The notes under the pieces: model-generated
Told to the model about the DNA's origin: nothing
Databases searched by the model: none
What the model saw: the letters and a program-made list of their open reading frames with translations, nothing else
NCBI GenBank assembly: GCA_002358955.1
Contig: DEPV01000007.1
Coordinates: 1-6,900, forward strand
DNA from: Erysipelothrix sp. UBA3383
Lineage (GTDB): Bacteria; Bacillota_I; Bacilli_A; Erysipelotrichales; Erysipelotrichaceae
Length of the DNA: 6,900 bases
Reading direction: 5' to 3'
Shown here: in pieces, positions 1 to 4,443 of the stretch
Layout: every line of letters starts with the position of its first letter
Numbering within the stretch: position 1 is the first letter of the stretch
Translations under genes and position numbers: made by a program

Positions 1-123
1 GATGTGATTGCATTCCCTAAAAATGCATCAGCTCGTTGTCCTTTAACCAATGCACCAAGTCTTGCAACAGAAACTCAACTGCATGATTTACACCTAAAAA
101 TTGTTCCTAAAGACAAAAAATAA
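1..123 (+). CDS. aspS: Aspartate--tRNA ligase, C-terminal end (5' truncated by window)
   Basis: The open frame from base 1 gives 40 residues ending at TAA (121-123). It begins DVIAFPKNASARCPLT and continues with NAPSLATETQLHDLHLKI. The DVIAFPK segment followed by a small/polar stretch, a (T/N)xAPS element and a final QLxxLHL helix is the characteristic end of bacterial AspRS, just after class II motif 3. The enzyme charges tRNA-Asp with aspartate in the cytoplasm. Only the tail is visible, so catalytic residues cannot be checked. A strong terminator follows 7 bases after the stop, so aspS appears to end its transcript here. The call rests on recognising the family tail; an AspS-type paralogue cannot be excluded. 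Confidence 0.85.
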   Translation, partial: DVIAFPKNASARCPLTNAPSLATETQLHDLHLKIVPKDKK

Positions 124-129
124 TCAATT

Positions 130-156
130 AAAAACAGGAGAAATCCTGTTTTTTTT
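130..156 (+). terminator. Intrinsic terminator after aspS
   Basis: The arms AAAAACAGGA (130-139) and TCCTGTTTTT (144-153) pair around a GAAA tetraloop (140-143). The 3' arm runs straight into a T tract to 156. It lies 7 bases after the aspS stop and separates aspS from the XRE regulator. Confidence 0.9.
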
Positions 157-176
157 ATGTTTTGTGCAGTTTGGTG

Positions 177-204
177 TTTAACTATGATGTTTATGTGTTA
201 TACC
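177..204 (+). promoter_or_regulatory. Candidate promoter of the XRE regulator (extended -10)
   Basis: The -10 TATACC (199-204) is preceded by TGT (196-198), giving an extended -10. A weak -35 TTTAAC (177-182) sits 16 bp upstream. Predicted transcription start is near 211, giving a leader of about 60 nt before the start codon at 273. The -35 match is poor, so this is a moderate call. Confidence 0.4.
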
Positions 205-216
205 TTAGTGTTAAAG

Positions 217-255
217 CGATATACCGTCATGCCGTTATATTCGTTACGATATAAC
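217..255 (+). promoter_or_regulatory. Dyad and direct repeat upstream of the XRE gene (candidate operator)
   Basis: GTTATAT (234-240) and ATATAAC (249-255) form a perfect 7-bp inverted repeat with an 8-bp centre. CGATATA occurs at 217-223 and again at 247-253, exactly 30 bp apart, about three helical turns. The block lies between the candidate promoter and the ribosome binding site of a small HTH regulator, the usual place for an autoregulatory operator. The repeats are seen directly; the operator role is inferred. Confidence 0.35.
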
Positions 256-272
256 TAGCAGGAGGTATGGGG

Positions 273-677
273 ATGAACGCTGTATTGGTTGTATTGAAAA
301 CATTGATGGATGCCAAAGGTTATTCTGAGTATAAACTAGCTCAGAAGTCTTCAGTGGCTCAAAGTACCATTAATTCCTTCTTCAATAAAAACAACATCCC
401 ATCCATACCCACTTTAATATTATTATGCGAAGGACTGGACTTAGATCTGGTCGAGTTTTTTACCTACTATAACTTTTATAATGAATTGATTGAACAAGAT
501 GTCGACTATGAGTGGACACACCATGATCTTAAGATTGCAGAAGAGGCTTCTAGCATTCCTCAATTTAAGAATAAGGGTCTTGAAATGAAGGTAGGTTTAC
601 TGAATCATGATCAACGGGTCGTGATTGAAGCACTGGTTGATCAGTTTCTTAAATTGGAGTTTGATGAAAAATCCTAA
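273..677 (+). CDS. XRE-family helix-turn-helix transcriptional regulator
   Basis: This is a cytoplasmic DNA-binding protein of 134 residues. The N-terminal ~60 residues form a Cro/C1-type five-helix fold: LKTLMDAKGYSEYKLAQKSS, then the recognition-helix part VAQSTINSFFN, then a final helix ending LCEGLDLDLVEFF. That ending (LxxGLDxxLxEFF) is typical of the short HTH_3/XRE proteins common in Bacillota. The remaining ~70 residues are charged, have no domain I recognise, and include a segment rich in acidic and aromatic residues; they may mediate dimerisation or ligand sensing. The start is placed at the ATG at 273 because GGAGG (261-265) lies 7 nt before it; the in-frame ATG at 267 would leave only 1 nt. 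It has its own transcription unit between the aspS terminator and the infC promoter, and upstream repeats suggest autoregulation. Targets are unknown. Confidence 0.85.
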   Translation: MNAVLVVLKTLMDAKGYSEYKLAQKSSVAQSTINSFFNKNNIPSIPTLILLCEGLDLDLVEFFTYYNFYNELIEQDVDYEWTHHDLKIAEEASSIPQFKNKGLEMKVGLLNHDQRVVIEALVDQFLKLEFDEKS

Positions 678-701
678 ATTTGGACTTTTTGAATTCAATC
701 C

Positions 702-731
702 TTTACAAGCATATGCAGTATGTGATATAAT
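702..731 (+). promoter_or_regulatory. Promoter of the infC-rpmI-rplT operon
   Basis: The -35 TTTACA (702-707) and perfect -10 TATAAT (726-731) are separated by 18 bp. TGA immediately upstream (723-725) completes an extended -10. The predicted start near 738 gives an infC leader of about 150 nt, which fits the attenuator that follows. Confidence 0.8.
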
Positions 732-737
732 ATTACA

Positions 738-857
738 GCAATAAGAAAGTAGAAGCACACTTCTCACCTGATGATTCAATTCGTAGGTAAAAGCTTAGGT
801 CTATACAAACTATAACCTTTGAGTGTGATCGTGTATTCTTATATGACACACTTTTTT
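738..857 (+). ncRNA. L20 (infC) leader, ribosomal-protein-controlled attenuator
   Basis: The untranslated leader between the infC promoter and gene holds a series of hairpins. The first is AGAAG-CACA-CTTCT (751-764), followed directly by CACC. ACCT (766-769) can pair with AGGT (785-788). A third hairpin uses AGGT (797-800) plus TATA (802-805) against TATA (811-814) plus CCT-containing 815-818. Then comes an intrinsic terminator (822-857). Leaders of this type upstream of infC-rpmI-rplT in Bacillota bind ribosomal protein L20, which promotes premature termination when it is in excess over rRNA. Position, the CTTCTCACC element and the terminal attenuator support the call. I could not run a covariance search, so the exact pairing is my own reading. 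Confidence 0.72.
822..857 (+). terminator. Attenuator terminator in the infC leader
   Basis: AGTGTG (822-827) pairs with CACACT (847-852). After a bulged A at 828, TCGTGTA (829-835) pairs with TATATGA (840-846), with two G-T wobbles and a TTCT loop. A run of six T follows the C at 851 (852-857). It lies 30 bases before the infC start, so it must be read through for the operon to be expressed. Confidence 0.85.
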
Positions 858-873
858 ATTGTTTAAAACACCT

Positions 874-890
874 GGGAGGTGAATAATATT
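874..890 (+). promoter_or_regulatory. infC: infC ribosome binding site and ATT start codon
   Basis: GGGAGGTG (874-881) is a near-perfect Shine-Dalgarno sequence. The in-frame ATT at 888-890 lies 6 nt downstream at ideal spacing. The only in-frame GTG (879) is inside the Shine-Dalgarno itself, and the first in-frame ATG (933) has no ribosome binding site. AUU initiation of infC is established in E. coli, where it lets IF3 repress its own synthesis. Confidence 0.85.
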
Positions 891-1430
891 AGTAGAAGAT
901 ATGGAAATGATCGTAAACCGAAACCCAATGAAATGCTTAACGAAAACATTCGTTTTAAAGAAGTTCTCGTAATTGGAGCTGAAGGGGAACAACTCGGGAT
1001 TATGTCGCGTCGCGATGCTTTAAATAAAGCAGCTGAAGCTAACCTTGACTTACTATGTGTTGCACCTAATGGTAACCCACCTGTAACTAAAATCTTAGAT
1101 TATGGACGTCACCGTTATGAACAACAAAAGAAAGCTCGTGAGGCTAAAAAGCAACAACACGTTACTCAACTGAAACCAATTCGTTTATCACCAGTGATTG
1201 ATATTGGAGACTTTAATACAAAAGTTCGTCATGCTCGTAAATGGCTTGAAGAAGGAACTAAAGTAAAAGTTGATATGCGCTTTAGAGGTCGTTTAATTAC
1301 TCGTATTGAGGTTGGTCGTAAAACTATGGCAAACTTCATTGAAGAAGTAAGTGATCTGGGAACTGTTGAAAAACAACCGAAACTTGAAGGAAACACAATG
1401 TCAGTTGTGATTTCACCAAATAAGAAATAA
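888..1430 (+). CDS. infC: Translation initiation factor IF-3
   Basis: The product, 180 residues from the ATT start, binds the 30S subunit, discriminates start codons and initiator tRNA, and prevents premature 50S joining. The N domain starts with LNENIRFKEVLVI at about residues 17-29, followed by GEQLGIMSRRDAL and APNGNPPVTKILDYG. A lysine-rich linker helix follows (YEQQKKAREAKKQQ). The C domain holds IRLSPVIDIGDFNTKVRHA, WLEEGTKVKVDMRFRGR and a final EGNTMSVVISPNKK. Length and all segments match full-length bacterial IF3. Many homologues have Cys where this one has Thr in PPVTKILDYG. It is the first gene of the infC-rpmI-rplT operon, 14 nt before rpmI, behind an L20-type attenuator. The ATT start suggests a second, autogenous translational control by IF3. 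Confidence 0.96.
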   Translation: MSRRYGNDRKPKPNEMLNENIRFKEVLVIGAEGEQLGIMSRRDALNKAAEANLDLLCVAPNGNPPVTKILDYGRHRYEQQKKAREAKKQQHVTQLKPIRLSPVIDIGDFNTKVRHARKWLEEGTKVKVDMRFRGRLITRIEVGRKTMANFIEEVSDLGTVEKQPKLEGNTMSVVISPNKK

Positions 1431-1444
1431 AAGGAGGGCACATT

Positions 1445-1639
1445 ATGCCTAAAATGAAAACAAAACGTACTTTAGCGAAACGTGTAAAACGTACAGGTAC
1501 AGGAAAACTGAAAAGACAACACGCTTATGTATCTCACTTTGCAGCACATAAGTCACAAAAACAAAAACGAAACTTACGTAAAGGAACACTTGTATCAGCA
1601 AGTGATTACAAACGTATCAAACATTTATTACAGGATTAA
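1445..1639 (+). CDS. rpmI: Large ribosomal subunit protein bL35
   Basis: The 64-residue, strongly basic protein MPKMKTKRTLAKRVKRTG has the standard L35 N-terminus (PKMKT...A.KR...TGTGK). The middle HFAAHKSQKQKRNLRK and the end DYKRIKHLLQD also fit. It is a structural component of the 50S subunit. AAGGAGGG (1431-1438) precedes the ATG by 6 nt. It sits between infC and rplT in the conserved order, and its length is normal for the family. Confidence 0.97.
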   Translation: MPKMKTKRTLAKRVKRTGTGKLKRQHAYVSHFAAHKSQKQKRNLRKGTLVSASDYKRIKHLLQD

Positions 1640-1653
1640 GGAGGCTATGTTAA

Positions 1654-2022
1654 ATGGCTAGAGCAAAAACAGCAGTTGCGTCACACGCACGTCACAAAAG
1701 AGTATTAAAATTAGCAAAAGGGTACTACGGTTCAAAACACACACTATACAAAACAGCAAATGAACAAGTAATGCGTTCATTACGTTATGCATACCGTGAC
1801 CGTAAACAATTAAAACGTGAAATGCGTAAATTATGGATTACACGTATTAATGCAGCAGCACGTCTAAACGACATGAGCTACAGCACATTCATGCACGGAC
1901 TAAAAGTAGCAAACATTTCAATCAACCGTAAAATGCTTTCAGAGATCGCAATTCACGATGAAAAAGGATTTGCAAACTTAGCAGCACGCTCAAAAAAAGC
2001 GTTAGATGAATTAGAAGCTTAA
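1654..2022 (+). CDS. rplT: Large ribosomal subunit protein bL20
   Basis: The 122-residue basic protein is required for early 50S assembly and binds 23S rRNA. In this operon type it also acts as the repressor that binds the infC leader. Diagnostic segments are HKRVLKLAKGYYGSKHTLYKTANEQVMRSLRYAYRDRK (about residues 14-51), RKLWITRINAAAR (58-70), the globular part YSTFMHGL and a final helix of LSEIAIHDEKGFANLAARSKKAL. AAGGAGG (1638-1644) overlaps the rpmI stop and lies 9 nt before the ATG. No terminator follows; the next ORF starts 4 nt after the stop. Confidence 0.97.
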   Translation: MARAKTAVASHARHKRVLKLAKGYYGSKHTLYKTANEQVMRSLRYAYRDRKQLKREMRKLWITRINAAARLNDMSYSTFMHGLKVANISINRKMLSEIAIHDEKGFANLAARSKKALDELEA

Positions 2023-2026
2023 TTAA

Positions 2027-2470
2027 ATGAAGCCTAATGCCCGCAAAGTTTTGAATGAATTACTCGTTGATATTTTTAATAAAATTTTAATATTAGAAGA
2101 AAGATTTCATCGCGTTCATGGGGTAAAATTAACCATGAGTGAAATTCACACACTTGAAGGCATCCAAAAATCAGAAAGTAAAATGATGAGTGATGTAGCA
2201 AGTGCTCTGAGTATAACTCAGGGAACGCTTACCGTAACCATCAACCGACTGAGTCATAAAGGTTATGTGAATCGAACCCGAGACACCCAAGACAAACGAG
2301 TTTATCGTTTGGGATTGAGTGAGAAGGGTGAGGAAGTGATGGCCATTCATAATCAATTTCATGAAGATATGGTGGACCGTCTGCTATTACACTTAAGTGA
2401 TAAGGACGAACATCTCATTGATTCCTTAGAGGACATAAACGAGTTCTTCAAAGAACTATACGAAATTTAA
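2027..2470 (+). CDS. MarR-family winged-helix regulator, FabT-like
   Basis: This 147-residue cytoplasmic regulator resembles FabT, the MarR repressor of fatty-acid synthesis genes in streptococci. An N-terminal dimerisation helix (LLVDIFNKILILEE, about 12-25) is followed by LTMSEIHTLEGI and the DNA-binding helix-turn-helix DVASALSITQGTLTVTINRL (56-75). The wing is KGYVNRTRDTQDKRVYRLGLSEKG (78-101) and carries the usual DxR(V) motif. Helices forming the C-terminal dimer arm end it. FabT proteins share the VSIFN...IEE, EMHTIE and LSITxGTLTxxIN features, from memory. It has no good Shine-Dalgarno sequence and starts 4 nt after the rplT stop, so translation probably depends on reinitiation by ribosomes finishing rplT. 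No fab genes are in the window, so the target is not shown; another MarR subfamily is possible. Confidence 0.85.
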   Translation: MKPNARKVLNELLVDIFNKILILEERFHRVHGVKLTMSEIHTLEGIQKSESKMMSDVASALSITQGTLTVTINRLSHKGYVNRTRDTQDKRVYRLGLSEKGEEVMAIHNQFHEDMVDRLLLHLSDKDEHLIDSLEDINEFFKELYEI

Positions 2471-2474
2471 AAAT

Positions 2475-2503
2475 AAGAGATACCCTTGCGGTTCTCTTTT
2501 TTT
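2475..2503 (+). terminator. Intrinsic terminator of the infC-rpmI-rplT-marR transcript
   Basis: AAGAGA (2475-2480) pairs with TCTCTT (2493-2498). ACC (2482-2484) pairs with GGT (2490-2492) beyond a bulged T, leaving a CTTGC loop. The T tract extends to 2503. It begins 5 bases after the MarR stop. Confidence 0.88.
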
Positions 2504-2516
2504 ATGCATTAAGAAG

Positions 2517-2525
2517 TGTTATTAT
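2517..2525 (+). promoter_or_regulatory. Candidate extended -10 promoter of the metallophosphoesterase gene
   Basis: TGT (2517-2519) plus TATTAT (2520-2525) forms an extended -10. The region where a -35 would lie is the T tract of the preceding terminator, so no good -35 exists. The predicted start near 2532 would give a leader of about 14 nt, just including the GAGGTG ribosome binding site (2536-2541). Confidence 0.45.
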
Positions 2526-2545
2526 GATTGATATTGAGGTGAATT

Positions 2546-3592
2546 ATGCAGACTAGAATGAACTTAAAAATACCTAAAAATACCCGCGTATTGATTACAT
2601 CTGATATTCATGGCAACTTAGAACTCTTTGAAAAGGTTTTAAAAGAGATGGAGTTTACAAATGACGATATTTTAATCATCAATGGGGATGTTGCCGAAAA
2701 AGGAACGCAAAGCATTGCGCTTTTTAAGTACATTATAGAATTGAGCAAGACGCATCAAGTGTATATGACTTTAGGTAATTGTGATCACTTAATCAATCAC
2801 TTCAGAGATCCCAGTAAAATTGAAGGCATGAGCAATTATATGAATTGGCGTACCTATACTGTGTTGCGTGAATTAGCTGTAGAAATGGGTTATATGGGGA
2901 CTTATGAAGAACGTGTTGCTTATGCTTTTGAATATCATCAAGACATCATTGACTATGTTGAGGCACTTCCTTTAATCATTGAAACGGATGCTTTCATCTG
3001 TGTGCATGCGGGGATGCGTTGTGATTTAGAGGCAGACTTGCGCTTTAATACATCAGAGCCCAATTTTTATCAAAGTTTTTGTCACTTTCAAAAGCCAGTT
3101 ATTGTAGGGCATTATCCAGTTTGTAATTACAGTGATGCAGAAATCAATCATAACATTCGCTTTGATTACAAACGTAATATCATCAGTATTGATGGTGCTA
3201 ATAACATGAAACCTTTAGGACAATTGAATGTCTTAGAGTATTATAATGGGGACTATAAAGCCCATGCTTTTGATCATTTAGAGTATGTGTTAGCATCCCA
3301 TGATCAAAAGGAGCATCTTGGAACACACATTCACTGGGGTTTTAATGAAATTGAAATCCTAGAAAAAGGGAAGGAGTTCTCTTTAGTCTACCACTCATAT
3401 TCAAAAGAGAAGATCTGGGTCTATAATGGCTTTATTGATTTTGAAAAAGAAGAGATGTTGGAAGATACTACTGATAGCTTGTTGGAAGTAAAGAAACATG
3501 ATCCCATCCACATTGCATTTGAAACCAATGATTATTACTACATCAAATGTCGTGGTTATGTTGGATGGTACAAAAAAACTCTAGATGTCTAG
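2546..3592 (+). CDS. PPP-type calcineurin-like metallophosphoesterase with SH3-like C-terminal repeats
   Basis: This 348-residue protein has no signal peptide and is probably a cytoplasmic phosphatase. The metal-binding motifs are in canonical order: SDIHGN (19-24), INGDVAEKG (45-53), LGNCDH (76-81), CVHAGM (152-157) and VGHYPV (187-192), then SIDGANN. These match the PPP family (GDxHG, GDxxDRG, GNH/CE, HGG, GH) to which bacterial PrpA/PrpE-like Ser/Thr phosphatases and Ap4A hydrolases belong. The Arg of GDxxDRG is replaced by Lys, and Asp by Glu. After the catalytic core (to about 242) come ~100 residues containing two stretches with SH3-like spacing. One contains GFNEIEILEKGKEFSLVYH and the second ends YYYIKCRGYVGWYKKTL. 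The substrate is not evident. It is monocistronic and converges with the kinase gene. GAGGTG (2536-2541) supports the ATG at 2546. Confidence 0.85.
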   Translation: MQTRMNLKIPKNTRVLITSDIHGNLELFEKVLKEMEFTNDDILIINGDVAEKGTQSIALFKYIIELSKTHQVYMTLGNCDHLINHFRDPSKIEGMSNYMNWRTYTVLRELAVEMGYMGTYEERVAYAFEYHQDIIDYVEALPLIIETDAFICVHAGMRCDLEADLRFNTSEPNFYQSFCHFQKPVIVGHYPVCNYSDAEINHNIRFDYKRNIISIDGANNMKPLGQLNVLEYYNGDYKAHAFDHLEYVLASHDQKEHLGTHIHWGFNEIEILEKGKEFSLVYHSYSKEKIWVYNGFIDFEKEEMLEDTTDSLLEVKKHDPIHIAFETNDYYYIKCRGYVGWYKKTLDV

Positions 3593-3596
3593 AGTT
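3572..3596 (-). terminator. Intrinsic terminator of the minus-strand kinase gene
   Basis: AACTCTAGA (3577-3585) and TCTAGAGTT (3588-3596) form a perfect inverted repeat. On the minus strand the hairpin is followed by seven T (complement of A3572-3578). It lies across both stop codons and inside the 3' end of the phosphoesterase gene. On the plus strand no T tract follows, so it acts only for the minus-strand gene. Confidence 0.88.
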
Positions 3597-4392
3597 GTGT
3601 GAGTCGCTGATATTTTAAATCAGCGATTTCTTTATATATGGGAAGTTTAAAGGTCTCATACATGGAACAAGCCCATGCACACCACAAGACCAATAATGCC
3701 CCTTCATAGACTTTTAGTTTCTCACTGTTATACGGTATATCAACCAACTTGAAGTAAAGCTCAATGATGTCTTTACGCATCAATGGGTCAACAATATCAT
3801 TTTCAGTAATTAAGGACATTAAGTCAAAATAAGGGTCGTTATCTAAAGCATATTCATAATCAATCATATAAGCTTTTTGAGATGTGAAAAGGAAATTTCC
3901 TTCAACACAGTCATTGTGACATAAGCGCAGATGACTTTTGAGTGCTTGAGCATCGTTGATGTAATGCAGATATGCCCCTAAATCATAGATTGGATCTTGT
4001 GCAGTATAGACTTCAAACTTATCTTTAAGATTGAATTCCTTACCCGATATTAAATGAGCATTATGAAGCTTTGCAATAAGTCTTGTAGCAGCTAGATAGC
4101 TATCTGGATCTAAAGTATGAGCATCATGAATGTACTCACTACACTTAATTCCAGTCTTTGGATCATAATAAATTAAGGGTGCATCCAGACCTAGATCTTT
4201 AATCAGGTCTAAGATTTTAGCTTCGTGTTCATAATCAAACATATGCATGTTTGCTTCTTTCGGTAATCTTACAACCAGGTCTAAAGATGCGGTTTTAATA
4301 TGGTAGTTATCATTGGTAAGACCACTGGGAATCAGGGTCTTGGAAAGGATGGGTTCATCCGTTATTTTTTTTATAATTGATTCTATAGTCAT
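3589..4392 (-). CDS. LicA/APH-type phosphotransferase (choline/ethanolamine kinase-like)
   Basis: The 267-residue cytoplasmic kinase has the protein-kinase-like APH fold. From the start used here, the nucleotide-binding region is LIPSGLTNDNYHI (20-32) and VVRLPKE (40-46) with E57. The catalytic loop LCHNDCVEGNFL (157-168) supplies D161 and N166, and the metal motif MIDYEYALDNDPYFDL (176-191) supplies D178. The GLTNxNY opening and IDxEYAxxNDPxFDL point to the LicA/choline kinase branch rather than antibiotic kinases, so phosphorylation of choline, ethanolamine or a related alcohol or sugar is inferred. Of four in-frame ATGs (4428, 4410, 4398, 4392), none has a Shine-Dalgarno. The extended -10 predicts transcription from about 4392, so the fourth is chosen and the mRNA would be leaderless. 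Upstream starts would put the promoter inside the gene. It is divergent from rdgB and overlaps the phosphoesterase stop by 4 bp. Confidence 0.8.
   Translation of the reverse strand: MTIESIIKKITDEPILSKTLIPSGLTNDNYHIKTASLDLVVRLPKEANMHMFDYEHEAKILDLIKDLGLDAPLIYYDPKTGIKCSEYIHDAHTLDPDSYLAATRLIAKLHNAHLISGKEFNLKDKFEVYTAQDPIYDLGAYLHYINDAQALKSHLRLCHNDCVEGNFLFTSQKAYMIDYEYALDNDPYFDLMSLITENDIVDPLMRKDIIELYFKLVDIPYNSEKLKVYEGALLVLWCAWACSMYETFKLPIYKEIADLKYQRLTQL
3604..3633 (+). terminator. Intrinsic terminator of the metallophosphoesterase gene
   Basis: TCGCTGAT (3604-3611) pairs perfectly with ATCAGCGA (3619-3626) around a 7-nt loop, followed by TTTCTTT (3627-3633). It lies 12 bases after the phosphoesterase stop and inside the last codons of the minus-strand kinase gene. 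Confidence 0.78.
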
Positions 4393-4420
4393 GGTCATAT
4401 TATAACACATGGTGTATAAT
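4392..4420 (+). promoter_or_regulatory. Promoter of the rdgB operon
   Basis: The -10 TATAAT (4415-4420) is perfect, and TGGTCA (4392-4397) lies 17 bp upstream with 4 of 6 matches to the -35 consensus. The predicted start near 4427 gives a leader of about 17 nt containing GGAG (4434-4437). The -35 lies over the start codon of the divergent kinase gene. Confidence 0.65.
4399..4407 (-). promoter_or_regulatory. Extended -10 promoter of the kinase gene
   Basis: Read on the minus strand, TGT (4407-4405) is followed by TATAAT (4404-4399), a consensus extended -10. No convincing -35 is visible. A start 6 nt downstream of the -10 falls at 4392, exactly on the A of an in-frame ATG. Confidence 0.6.
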
Positions 4421-4433
4421 TCAATCATTGAAT
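4419..4433 (+). promoter_or_regulatory. Perfect palindrome between the rdgB -10 and its ribosome binding site
   Basis: ATTCAAT-C-ATTGAAT is a perfect 7-bp inverted repeat with a single central base. It overlaps the last two bases of the rdgB -10 and covers the predicted transcription start. One base is too short for an RNA loop, so a protein-binding site is more likely than a hairpin. The operator role is inferred. Confidence 0.4.
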
Positions 4434-4443
4434 GGAGATTACT

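Noticed and set aside
267..272. ATG at 267 as the XRE gene start
   Set aside because: Only 1 nt separates it from GGAGG (261-265); the ATG at 273 is spaced properly.
670..689. Possible terminator after the XRE gene (TCC...GGA followed by five T)
   Set aside because: The stem has only about three base pairs beyond A/T self-complementarity, too weak to call.
597..779. Minus-strand ORF of 60 codons
   Set aside because: It runs antisense to the XRE gene end and through the infC promoter, has no ribosome binding site and no recognisable protein features.
879..887. GTG start for infC at 879
   Set aside because: The codon is part of the Shine-Dalgarno sequence GGGAGGTG, leaving no spacing for initiation.
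810..992. Minus-strand ORF of 60 codons
   Set aside because: It covers the infC attenuator and the IF3 N-terminus in reverse, so it is a chance frame.
1229..1441. Minus-strand ORF of 70 codons
   Set aside because: Antisense shadow of the infC C-terminal domain with no initiation signals.
2171..2362. Minus-strand ORF of 63 codons
   Set aside because: Antisense to the MarR helix-turn-helix region, with no ribosome binding site or family resemblance.
4432..4443. ATG at 4432 as the rdgB start
   Set aside because: It overlaps the GGAG at 4434-4437 that correctly spaces the ATG at 4444, and the family begins at MKIIIAS.
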